Under the pieces are notes generated by a model. It was given only the letters and a program-made list of their open reading frames with translations. It ran no database searches and was not told where the DNA came from. Both the position numbers and the translations under genes were made by a program. A DNA stretch of 64,000 nt from assembly GCA_963830455.1 (NCBI GenBank), contig CAWHMT010000004.1:558001-622000 (forward strand), in the 5' to 3' direction. The DNA comes from 20CM-2-65-7 sp963830455 (GTDB lineage: Bacteria; Gemmatimonadota; Gemmatimonadetes; Gemmatimonadales; GWC2-71-9). Shown here in pieces: positions 57,487-64,000 of this stretch (position 1 is its first letter; the number at the start of each line of letters is the position of its first letter).

Positions 57487-57954
57487 TCACCGGGCGCGTA
57501 GTACGCCGGGAATCGTCGCGGTCCGGGTATAGCCGCGTGCCTCGTAGAAGCCTCGCGTCGGCTGGTAATCGGCTCGCGAGGAGGTCTCGACGACGACGAG
57601 CCGTCTGCCGTCAGCGATCAGCCGGCGCTCGACCTCGCTCAGCAACCGTGATCCGATACCCACCCCCTGGCGGTCGCGATCGACGACAATCCAATAGAGG
57701 TCGCTCGTCGCTATCGTGCCGGGTGTCGGGCCCCAGCATGCGTACCCCACCAGCCGATCGTCATCGAACGCGCCGACGAAGCGATAGTCGTCGTCGCCGG
57801 CCAGACTTTCGTCCAGCAGCTCGACCGCGGTCGCGACCTCTTCCTCGCGGAAGAGACCCGTGCCGCGCGTCAGCTGTTCAAACGGTGCGCGGTGCGCGCG
57901 CGCGACGGGGCGCAGCGAGCAGCTCACGCGCGGCCTTCGTGCCTTGAGCTTCAC
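57487..57954 (-). CDS. GNAT-family N-acetyltransferase
   Basis: 155 residues. Seen: SLRPVARAHRAPFEQLTRGTGLFREEEVATAVELLDE, a GNAT opening, GYACWGPTPGTIATSDLYWIVV, the acetyl-CoA loop DRQGVGIGSRLLSEVER and YEARGYTRTATIPG at the end. The start at 57954 lies 77 bases inside the preceding ATP-grasp gene; residues encoded by the overlap belong to the fold, so the overlap seems real. Next to a lysine-aminomutase-like gene it could be a beta-lysine acetyltransferase (as AblB), which is inference. Confidence 0.85.
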   Translation of the reverse strand: MKLKARRPRVSCSLRPVARAHRAPFEQLTRGTGLFREEEVATAVELLDESLAGDDDYRFVGAFDDDRLVGYACWGPTPGTIATSDLYWIVVDRDRQGVGIGSRLLSEVERRLIADGRRLVVVETSSRADYQPTRGFYEARGYTRTATIPGVLRAR

Positions 57955-58894
57955 GCAGTGCGACCTCGGCGATGCGGCGGATCAGCTCGGCGTACTCCCA
58001 GCCCGCCGCCTTCGCCATACGGGAGAGGCCGGCGTCATCGGTCAGGTCGGGATTGGGATTGACCTCGAGAATCCAGGGCTTCCCGGCGTCGTCCACGCGG
58101 ATGTCCACGCGCCCGTAACTCTTGCCCTGCATCGTGCGCCACGCCGTCTCAGCCAGGCGGCACAACCGGTCGGCAAAGCGCTGCGAGATCTGCGCCGGGC
58201 ACACGGGGCGGCTGCCGAGGTCCTCGGGGGAGCCCACGTGCCATTTGGCGGCGTAGGTGAGGATGGGCCAGGTGCCTTCCGGCATCGTGGTGAAGTCGAT
58301 CTCGGCGACGGGCAACGTCCGATCGCCGACGATCCCCACGTTGAACTCGCGGCCGGGGATGTACTGCTGGACCAGCACTTCGTCGAACTGCTCCGTCATG
58401 GCCGCGATCCGCGACTTGAGGCTTTTGCGATCGGTCACGACCGACTGACGATCGAGTCCGGCGCTCGCGTCCTCGGCCGCGGGCTTCACGATTGCCGGGA
58501 GCGGGAACTCATCGATCCTGCCCTGTACGATCGTCCAGCGCGGCACGGGGAGCCCGGCGCGCTCCAGGAGCGTGTTCGCGACCGCTTTGCGGCGGCACGC
58601 GGCGGTGGTCCACGGTCCGCAGCCGGTGTAGGCGATCCCGGCGAGCTCCAGCGTTCCGACGACGTGGTCCTCCCAGTGCGCCACGCCGCGCACGCCTTCG
58701 CACAGGTTGAACACGAGATCGGCGCGGCGGCACGCGTTGAACCAGCGCATGTCGTGGCGGACTGGAACGCGTTGTATCTGATGATTGAGCGAGACGAAAA
58801 TCGCCGCGATGTCGTCGACGGCCTCCATCACCCCCGCAACGTCCTCGGCGGTCCAGTCATCCGCGCCGGGATCATAGAGGATGACGACCTTCAC
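57878..58894 (-). CDS. ATP-grasp ligase, D-Ala-D-Ala ligase-like (second of pair)
   Basis: 338 residues. Seen: N-terminal VFNLCEGVRGVAHWEDHVVGTLELAGIAYTGCGP, ATP-binding FPLPAIVKPAAEDASAGLDRQSVV, EVLVQQYIPGREFNVGIVG, and metal-binding RVDIRVDDAGKPWILEVNPNPDL. The N-terminal substrate domain keeps the ligase pattern but lacks a clear match to Ddl substrate residues, so another amino acid or peptide is likely. Start overlaps the upstream paralogue by four bases (ATGA). Confidence 0.87.
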   Translation of the reverse strand: MKVVILYDPGADDWTAEDVAGVMEAVDDIAAIFVSLNHQIQRVPVRHDMRWFNACRRADLVFNLCEGVRGVAHWEDHVVGTLELAGIAYTGCGPWTTAACRRKAVANTLLERAGLPVPRWTIVQGRIDEFPLPAIVKPAAEDASAGLDRQSVVTDRKSLKSRIAAMTEQFDEVLVQQYIPGREFNVGIVGDRTLPVAEIDFTTMPEGTWPILTYAAKWHVGSPEDLGSRPVCPAQISQRFADRLCRLAETAWRTMQGKSYGRVDIRVDDAGKPWILEVNPNPDLTDDAGLSRMAKAAGWEYAELIRRIAEVALREAQGTKAARELLAAPRRARAPRTV

Positions 58895-59946
58895 GCAGAA
58901 ATCGCGGTCGGGGCGTCGAGGGATGCGGCATGCACCCCCAGCTCACGACCTGAAATGCGCCTCCACGCTGTGCGCACGACTTCCTGGATCAGCTCGTCGT
59001 AGGTGAAACCGGCGACGCGCGCCGCTTTGGGGAAGCAGGAGTTCATCAGCGGATCGGGAATGATACCCGGGAGCGGGTTGAGCTCGACGACATTGGGCAC
59101 GCCGAAACGGTCCACGCGGATGTCGATGCGGCACCAATCGCGGCAGCCGAGCGCGCGGTATGCGTCGAGCGCCACCCGTTCGGTTTCTCTGCAGAGCGAC
59201 TCGGGCACGCCGGACGGTGGGCACTGGAAAATCTCCAGCGGATGCTCAGGCGTGTCCCAGATCCATTTGGCTTCGTAGCCGTACACCGGGGGCGCGCCGG
59301 CGGGCAGCGTCGCGAAATCGAATGCGACGATCGGGAGACAGCGCACGTCGCCGTTGTTGCCGAGAATGGCGACGGTGAACTCCGGTCCGGGCAGGTACGT
59401 CTCGACCAGGACCGCTTGATCGTAGCGCTCGAGGAGAAACGGCACGCGCTCCGCGAGCTGTGCGGGCGTGCGGCATAAGTTATTGACAAATATGCCCTTA
59501 CCAGATCCCTCCGCGACGGGTTTCACGAACAACGGAAAGGGCAACGGCATCCGATCCACATCGCTCGCGCGCTCGATCACGCGGAACGGCGCCGTCGGCA
59601 CGCCGCGATACGCGAGGATCTCCTTGGTCCGGCCCTTGTGCAGGGTCAGCGCCAGCGTGAGCGGGTCGGAACCGGTGTAGGGAATGTTCAGGTATTCGCA
59701 CAGCGCCGGGACGTGCGACTCGCGACACGGTCCGTGCAGACCCTCGGCCATGTTGAAGACGATGTCGGGACGGGCGAGCGACAGTTTTTGCGGGAAGAAT
59801 TCGTCGGCTTCGAGACGGACGACGCTGCCGAAGAGACTCAGAGCCTGATCGACCGCGTCGATGGTAGACGGGTCATCCCATTCTGCGTAGGCGTCCGACG
59901 CCGCGATCGCGTCAGGTTTCTCGTTGTATGCGAGACCTATTCGCAT
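58891..59946 (-). CDS. ATP-grasp ligase, D-Ala-D-Ala ligase-like (first of pair)
   Basis: 351 residues. Seen: MRIGLAYNEK start, DIVFNMAEGLHGPCRESHVPALCEYLNIPYTGSDP, LPFPLFVKPVAEGSGKGIFVNN, AVLVETYLPGPEFTVAILGN, and the Mg/ATP block CRIDIRVDRFGVPNVVELNPLPGI. Paralogue of the following gene; two different ligases in a row suggest two successive ATP-dependent amide bonds. An upstream in-frame TTG/ATG extension to 60042 runs through repeats and was rejected. A promoter-like pair lies 25 bases upstream. Confidence 0.87.
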   Translation of the reverse strand: MRIGLAYNEKPDAIAASDAYAEWDDPSTIDAVDQALSLFGSVVRLEADEFFPQKLSLARPDIVFNMAEGLHGPCRESHVPALCEYLNIPYTGSDPLTLALTLHKGRTKEILAYRGVPTAPFRVIERASDVDRMPLPFPLFVKPVAEGSGKGIFVNNLCRTPAQLAERVPFLLERYDQAVLVETYLPGPEFTVAILGNNGDVRCLPIVAFDFATLPAGAPPVYGYEAKWIWDTPEHPLEIFQCPPSGVPESLCRETERVALDAYRALGCRDWCRIDIRVDRFGVPNVVELNPLPGIIPDPLMNSCFPKAARVAGFTYDELIQEVVRTAWRRISGRELGVHAASLDAPTAISA

Positions 59947-59971
59947 TCTCAAACCAGAATACGAAATGATC

Positions 59972-59999
59972 TTTAGATGCGCAAGAGAGGGAAAGACAA
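59972..59999 (-). promoter_or_regulatory. candidate promoter of the ATP-grasp/GNAT/KamA operon
   Basis: On the minus strand TTGTCT, 16 bases, TCTAAA; the -10 ends 25 bases before the ATG at 59946. Confidence 0.35.
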
Positions 60000-60002
60000 A
60001 AA

Positions 60003-60077
60003 TCGTCGAGCAAAATCGTCCAGCGGAGTCGTCGAGCAACACCGTAATACGTTTTTGCTAGACGATGTTGCTCGACG
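60003..60077. repeat. direct and inverted copies of TCGTCGAGCAA
   Basis: TCGTCGAGCAA at 60003 and 60029, a diverged TCGTCCAGCGG at 60016, and inverted TTGCTAGACGA (60055-60065) and GTTGCTCGACG (60067-60077). CGTCGAGCAAC and GTTGCTCGACG can form an 11-base stem between thyX and the ATP-grasp operon. Confidence 0.8.
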
Positions 60078-60094
60078 CCGTTCCTCGACGCCTT

Positions 60095-60886
60095 TCAGAC
60101 TTTGTGGTAGGTGACGCGCGCCGCTTCCTGTCTGTCGTCGGCCGTGTAGATCTCGAAGTCGGAGAACAGCGCGCCCGCTTCCTTCTGCAGGAGTCGCAGG
60201 ATGGCGATCGCCATCCGACGAATCTCCAGCTCCGCCCCCTCGCCGCACCGCAACTCGAGCATCGTGCGCCACGCGCGCGCGTTACCGGAGACCACGATCT
60301 TCACTTCCGTCCCGTTCGGCAGGACGCTGCGCGCGGCCTCGCGGGCGAGTTTGCGCCGGTGGACCTTGTCGGCGACCCACTCGTAGCGCTGCATCAGTCC
60401 TTCGACCGCGCGCACATACGCCGCCTGCGCTTCAGTGACCTGCTGCTGCCACTCGGCTTCGAGCTTCGCGTCACCGGCGATCGCCGGAGGCATGACGAAG
60501 GCGGCGTGCGACTCGTCCACGTACCGCTGCGAAATCTGCGAGTAGCCGAATCCGGCGCGGTGCCGCACCAGCTCGTGCGAGCAGGAGCGCGAGATGCCTT
60601 CGACCAGCAGCACGTAGACCGCGTGCTCCAGGACCGAGCCGTGTCCCTGCTTCTTGATGTTCTCGAGGTACTCCGCGGTCGAGCGATTGACGGGATTGTG
60701 CTGACTCATGTAGCAGAGCCGGCCGGCGTACTCCGCCAGGCGCTCGCCGTCGCTCGCGTCACCGCGCCATTTGACGGGCAGGTGCTCGGGTTCGAGGAAT
60801 TGGGGACGGGCCAGCAGCGAGATGCGAGGGGCGCGGAAGACGTCCACGGGGGTCAGCGAGCCAACTGAAGTTTCGGTGTAGCCCAT
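60095..60886 (-). CDS. thyX: flavin-dependent thymidylate synthase
   Basis: Makes dTMP from dUMP using FAD, NADPH and methylene-tetrahydrofolate. 263 residues. Seen: CYMSQHNPVNRSTAEYLENI, GHGSVLEHAVYVLLVEGISRSCSHELVRHR, then RHRAGFGYSQISQRYVDES, which departs from the classic RHRX7S spacing by one residue but is a form I know from some bacterial ThyX proteins, and the end NARAWRTMLELRCGEGAELEIR. ATG at 60886 lies 34 bases inside the FAD oxidase gene; a GTG at 60847 after that stop would start closer to the fold and may be the true one. Confidence 0.93.
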   Translation of the reverse strand: MGYTETSVGSLTPVDVFRAPRISLLARPQFLEPEHLPVKWRGDASDGERLAEYAGRLCYMSQHNPVNRSTAEYLENIKKQGHGSVLEHAVYVLLVEGISRSCSHELVRHRAGFGYSQISQRYVDESHAAFVMPPAIAGDAKLEAEWQQQVTEAQAAYVRAVEGLMQRYEWVADKVHRRKLAREAARSVLPNGTEVKIVVSGNARAWRTMLELRCGEGAELEIRRMAIAILRLLQKEAGALFSDFEIYTADDRQEAARVTYHKV

Positions 60887-62391
60887 GCAGCGTTGCGCTC
60901 CACGTCACGGAGTCGGATGGCGATGTCGTCCGGAATGACCGCCGCTCCCTCGCCCACCTTCAGCGCGGCGAGCGGAGACCAGCCGGTCGCGGGAATGATA
61001 ACACCGGGATTCAGGATGGTCAGTGGGTCGTACGCCCGTTTCACCGCGCGGAACAGCTCCATCACCTCGCCGCCGTAGAAACGCTCCAGCACTCCCGCGC
61101 GCAGCCGCCCAACGCCGTGCTCACCCGAAGGCACACCGCCGAGGCGTAGCAGGAGGCCGGTGACGTCGTCGAACAACGCGACGAGGGATTCGCGCCAACC
61201 GGCCCGAGTCGTGTCGGGCAGCGCGTTGACGTGTACGTGACCATCGCCCGCGTGCCCGAAGATCGCGACCGGGATGCTGGCGCGCTCCGCGGCCTGTCGC
61301 ACGCCCGCCACATAGTCGCCGAGTCGCTCGAGCGGGACGCAGCCGTCTTCGATCACTTGGAGTGAGCGCTGCGACTCGGGAAGGCGGGCCAGGGCGGGAG
61401 AGGCGAGGCGGCGCACGTTCCAGAGACGCTCCAGGCCGGCGCGGTCCAATGCTGTCTCGACGTGCGCGACGGACTGTTTGAGCCCGCGGACCGCATCGCC
61501 GACCACGCCCCGCGCGGCCGCCGCGGTCTCGCGCTCGAACTCCACCAGCAACAGGCAGGCGACTTTCGGTGCGTCCTCCACGAACCGCAGCAGCGTGCTG
61601 TCGAGCAGCTCGATGGCCGATGGCTTCAGGGAGACGAGGTAGGGCACGGCCGCCGTCATCGCGTTGAGATCGTCGAAGCCGAGTGCCGCGCCGGCGATAT
61701 CGACCGGGATCGGATCGAGCCGCCAGTCGACGGCGGTGATAATCGCGAGCGTGCCCTCGGAGCCGACGAGCAGGTCAACTTCGTCACCCGTTTGCGCGAA
61801 GCGATCGAGCGCGTAGCCGCTGGAATTCTTCCGGGTCCGGGGGAAGCGCTCGGCTATCAGCCGTCTGCTATCAGCCGTCAGCGAGAATTTCGCGTCATGG
61901 TTCTGTCCACGTTTCACGGTTCTTACCGTGCCATCCGCCTCGACAACCTCCAAACCCTCCACCCAACCTCGCACACTGCCGTACCTCACGGTCCGCGGTC
62001 CGGCGGCGTTCGTCGCGACCATCCCGCCGACCGTCGCGAAGAGTCCAGATGATGGATCGGGGGGAAGGCGCAGCCCATACGGCCTTGCGGCTTCGTTGAG
62101 CTGGCTCCAGGTCACGGAGGCGCCGGTATGGGCGGTGCGGGCGTGCGGATCGATCAGGAGATCCGAGAAGCCTGTGCTCAAGTCCAGGATGGTCCCGGTC
62201 CCGACGTTGCCGCCCGGCATCCCGCTGCCCGCTCCGCGGGGAATGAGCGGCGTTCGCGATTCGCCCGCCTGGCGCACGAGATCGACGACGTCAGAAATGT
62301 CCTGGGGGAGCGCCACTGCGGCCGGCACAATGCGATAGATCCCGGCGCCTTCGGCGTATGCCGCGCGGACGCGCGGGTCGGTGTTCAACAC
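60853..62391 (-). CDS. FAD-linked oxidase, GlcD/D-lactate dehydrogenase-like
   Basis: 512 residues from a GTG at 62391 (VLNTDPRVRAAYAEG). Seen: PCMH-type FAD domain with PLIPRGAGSGMPGGNVGTGTILDLS, PPDPSSGLFATVGGMVATNAAGPRTVRYGSV, RTRKNSSGYALD, GSEGTLAIITA, and C-terminal oxidase domain with FGHAGDGHVHVNALPD, GEHGVGRLRAG. Oxidises a 2-hydroxy acid such as D-lactate or glycolate; no adjacent Fe-S partner gene, so the electron acceptor is unclear. A 14-base repeat pair at 61851-61878 encodes an extra segment (SLTADSRRLIAERF). Confidence 0.9.
   Translation of the reverse strand: MLNTDPRVRAAYAEGAGIYRIVPAAVALPQDISDVVDLVRQAGESRTPLIPRGAGSGMPGGNVGTGTILDLSTGFSDLLIDPHARTAHTGASVTWSQLNEAARPYGLRLPPDPSSGLFATVGGMVATNAAGPRTVRYGSVRGWVEGLEVVEADGTVRTVKRGQNHDAKFSLTADSRRLIAERFPRTRKNSSGYALDRFAQTGDEVDLLVGSEGTLAIITAVDWRLDPIPVDIAGAALGFDDLNAMTAAVPYLVSLKPSAIELLDSTLLRFVEDAPKVACLLLVEFERETAAAARGVVGDAVRGLKQSVAHVETALDRAGLERLWNVRRLASPALARLPESQRSLQVIEDGCVPLERLGDYVAGVRQAAERASIPVAIFGHAGDGHVHVNALPDTTRAGWRESLVALFDDVTGLLLRLGGVPSGEHGVGRLRAGVLERFYGGEVMELFRAVKRAYDPLTILNPGVIIPATGWSPLAALKVGEGAAVIPDDIAIRLRDVERNAAWATPKLQLAR
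61851..61878. repeat. two tandem 14-base units inside the FAD oxidase gene
   Basis: CGGCTATCAGCCGT and CTGCTATCAGCCGT, followed by a partial CAGCG. The word CGGCTATCAG also occurs in the inverted repeat at 17134-17200. Confidence 0.85.
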
Positions 62392-62438
62392 GCCCGAAAC
62401 TTGACACCAGCGAACCCCTACGTGAAGCTTCGTTTCCC

Positions 62439-63281
62439 GTGGCAGCCCCTCAGACCGCTCCTCCGCAGCCTCGCGCGCAGCTGATTCACATTGAAGTGGA
62501 TCGGCGCCTGGGGCACGAGTGGGATGAATGGAACGGTCGCCCGTTGCCCAATCGGGGCGACTTCTCGGCGGCACCGGGGCTGTTCTTCCGGTTCGCGGCG
62601 ATCACCATCGCCGCGGCCACGGTCGCGGTCGCCCTTCTTCTTTATCTGGTCGGCCCGCGCCTCGGAGCGCTGTGGGCGCTGCTGCCCCGCGCGCTGTGGA
62701 TCACGCTCGCGGTCCTTGCAGGACTCAAAACGCTGTATCTGAGCGTGCTCGTGGCGTCCTACTACGGCGGGCGCAACCTCCTGCCCGAGCGCCTGATGGA
62801 GCGCGGCCCCTACCTGCAGCTCATGAACTACGCGTCCCTGATCGCGCGCGCCTTCGGCAAGCGCGACTGGGTCGAGCATGCGGCGATCGACATTTACAAC
62901 ACGCTGGCGGAGCGACGCGGGCGCCGGGTGGGGAAGGGCGAGCTGCTCGTGCTCATTCCGCGCTGTCTCTCCAAGCAAGCGCTCGACGGCGTCCTGGAGA
63001 TCGCCGGACGCTATGAAGTGCCCGTGTTCGTCGCCACGCGCGGGCAGCTGGCGCGCCGGGTGATTCGCGAGCGGCGGCCGCGAGCCGTGGTCGCCGTGGC
63101 CTGCGAGCGGGACATGATGACCGGGTTACGCGACGTCGCCGGCAAGCTCCCCGTGCTGGGCCTGACCATGCAGCTCCCCAACGGCCCGTGCCGCGACGCC
63201 ACGATCGATCTCGAGCAAATGGAAAAGTGGGTTCAGGGCCTAGTGGCGCAGAGCAAGCCCCAACGCACACCAGCAGCCTAA
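62439..63281 (+). CDS. DUF116 membrane protein
   Basis: 280 residues from a GTG at 62439. N-terminal part with two hydrophobic helices (about residues 45-70 and 78-105), then the DUF116 domain with LVLIPRCLSKQALDGVLEIA, VVAVACERDMMTGLRDVAG, LTMQLPNGPCRDATID; the three Cys in these blocks are the family's conserved ones and may bind a metal or Fe-S cluster. Function unknown. Divergent from the FAD oxidase (47-base gap). Its end overlaps the APC permease end by 42 bases. Confidence 0.82.
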   Translation: MAAPQTAPPQPRAQLIHIEVDRRLGHEWDEWNGRPLPNRGDFSAAPGLFFRFAAITIAAATVAVALLLYLVGPRLGALWALLPRALWITLAVLAGLKTLYLSVLVASYYGGRNLLPERLMERGPYLQLMNYASLIARAFGKRDWVEHAAIDIYNTLAERRGRRVGKGELLVLIPRCLSKQALDGVLEIAGRYEVPVFVATRGQLARRVIRERRPRAVVAVACERDMMTGLRDVAGKLPVLGLTMQLPNGPCRDATIDLEQMEKWVQGLVAQSKPQRTPAA

Positions 63282-64000
63282 CGCCACCCACTCCGGCCAG
63301 CGGAAGCTGCCGGGTACCGCCGGAATCATTTTCATCAGGACAATTGCCACACTGACCACCACGCCCGCCCAGGCCAGCGCCGTGCCGCGCCGGTCCCGAT
63401 TGCGTCGCGCCAAAGCGACGAACGCGAGACAGGCCGCGCACCACCCCAGCCCCGAGACCGCCGAGCCGACCTCGGTGATCGGAACGAGCAGCGCATCCCC
63501 GAGGAAGGACGCGGCGGCCGTCAGTGCGGTGACGAGCAGAATCGCGACTGATGGAGATCCGAATCGCTCGCTGACGGTCCCGAGCGACGGGTGCACCAGG
63601 CCGCGCCGTCCGAGCGCGTAGAGGAGCCGGGTCGCGGCCACGAGGTTTCCGTTGAAGATCTTGAACAGTGACAGGAGCGCGCCGGCGAGAATCAGTCGCG
63701 CGATCCATGGAGATCCAAACGCGCGCGCGAATGCCGCCTCCGTACCCAGGTGCTGCGCGACCAGGTCGGTCCACGGGTACACCCAACTTGTGACCGCGAC
63801 CACCAGCACGTAAAACAGCCCGCCGGCGACGATCGCGAGTACGATCATGCGGCTGAGCGTTCCCGGCTCCAGGTCGGGCCGTGCCTCCTCGGATGCTTTC
63901 GGAATCGATTCGAAGCCGGTCATGAAGTAGGGCACGATCTGCGCAACCAGCAGCACCGAGACAAAAGCGCCCGACGACGCGAACAGCGGTTGCACGTTCG
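63240..64000 (-). CDS. APC-family amino acid permease (N-terminus beyond window)
   Basis: At least 253 residues of the C-terminal half. Seen: helices separated by short loops, GFESIPKASEEARPD in the conserved TM6-7 loop (FxGFxSIPKxxEEAxxP pattern), FKIFNGNLVAATRLLYALGRRGLVHPSLG (TM8 region) and SVAILLVTALTAAASFLGD. This pattern is typical of APC/YjeH-like transporters of amino acids or amines. Substrate unknown. Its stop lies inside the convergent DUF116 gene. Confidence 0.87.
   Translation of the reverse strand, partial: NVQPLFASSGAFVSVLLVAQIVPYFMTGFESIPKASEEARPDLEPGTLSRMIVLAIVAGGLFYVLVVAVTSWVYPWTDLVAQHLGTEAAFARAFGSPWIARLILAGALLSLFKIFNGNLVAATRLLYALGRRGLVHPSLGTVSERFGSPSVAILLVTALTAAASFLGDALLVPITEVGSAVSGLGWCAACLAFVALARRNRDRRGTALAWAGVVVSVAIVLMKMIPAVPGSFRWPEWVALGCWCALGLALRH

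Overview
The window is high-GC, tightly packed bacterial DNA with no gene-free stretch longer than 300 bases, no rRNA or tRNA that I can find, and no transposase, phage gene or CRISPR array. The lineage is an inference: the mix of DUF1800/DUF1501 pairs, stand-alone TonB-plug-like secreted proteins, signal peptides ending in Ala-Gln, multihaem cytochromes and many start/stop overlaps (ATGA, GTGA, TGATG) suggests Gemmatimonadota or a relative. It looks like a chromosome: aconitase, EF-G, glutamate synthase, ThyX and PFOR are all present.

Layout. 1-7545 (minus) is a coupled operon: GltD-like NAD(P)H/Fe-S oxidoreductase, pyruvate:ferredoxin oxidoreductase, ApbE flavin transferase, DoxX and a Tat-exported Gfo/Idh/MocA protein. 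7715-11356 (plus) has a DUF4399 protein, then a ferrous-iron operon (FeoB, Cys-rich zinc-ribbon peptide, FeoA-like protein, Met/His-rich LTxxQ protein). 11357-19761 has Hsp20 behind a possible structured RNA, a globin, a DUF2892 protein, thioredoxin 2, aconitase with two small partners, and an orphan GAF-PAS histidine kinase. 19762-23474 has a HAD phosphatase and a DUF1800/DUF1501 pair.

24944-35377 is the most striking region. A membrane-anchored ferredoxin/FAD oxidoreductase is divergent from a row of genes: a (frameshifted) membrane protein likely to bind haem b, a 24-haem cytochrome, an outer-membrane beta-barrel, a 20-haem cytochrome, a 13-haem cytochrome, a second beta-barrel, and two small secreted plug-like paralogues. 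Together they read as a doubled porin-cytochrome conduit that could move electrons between the cytoplasm and the cell exterior. A two-component system (LytS-type kinase with OmpR-type regulator) follows at 36343-38089.

38113-49257 holds a serine hydrolase, a cysteine-less ArsC-like protein, two transporters, a subtilase, two lipoproteins, an EF-G paralogue and the agmatine deiminase / N-carbamoylputrescine amidase pair (putrescine synthesis). 49296-56261 is a nitrogen operon: glutamate synthase large subunit, PII, Amt and a TorF-type porin. 56384-59946 is a second unusual locus: two D-Ala-D-Ala-ligase-like ATP-grasp enzymes, an acetyltransferase and a lysine 2,3-aminomutase-family radical SAM enzyme, suggesting a beta-lysine-type product. 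The end has ThyX, a GlcD-like FAD oxidase, a DUF116 protein and a truncated APC permease.

Two themes recur. About eleven genes have a TATAAT-like hexamer only 5-10 bases before the start codon and no Shine-Dalgarno sequence, which suggests widespread leaderless transcription. Short tandem or inverted repeats (8-, 10- and 14-base units, poly-G/C tracts) sit at gene borders and inside coding frames, several in places where a change in copy number would shift the frame.
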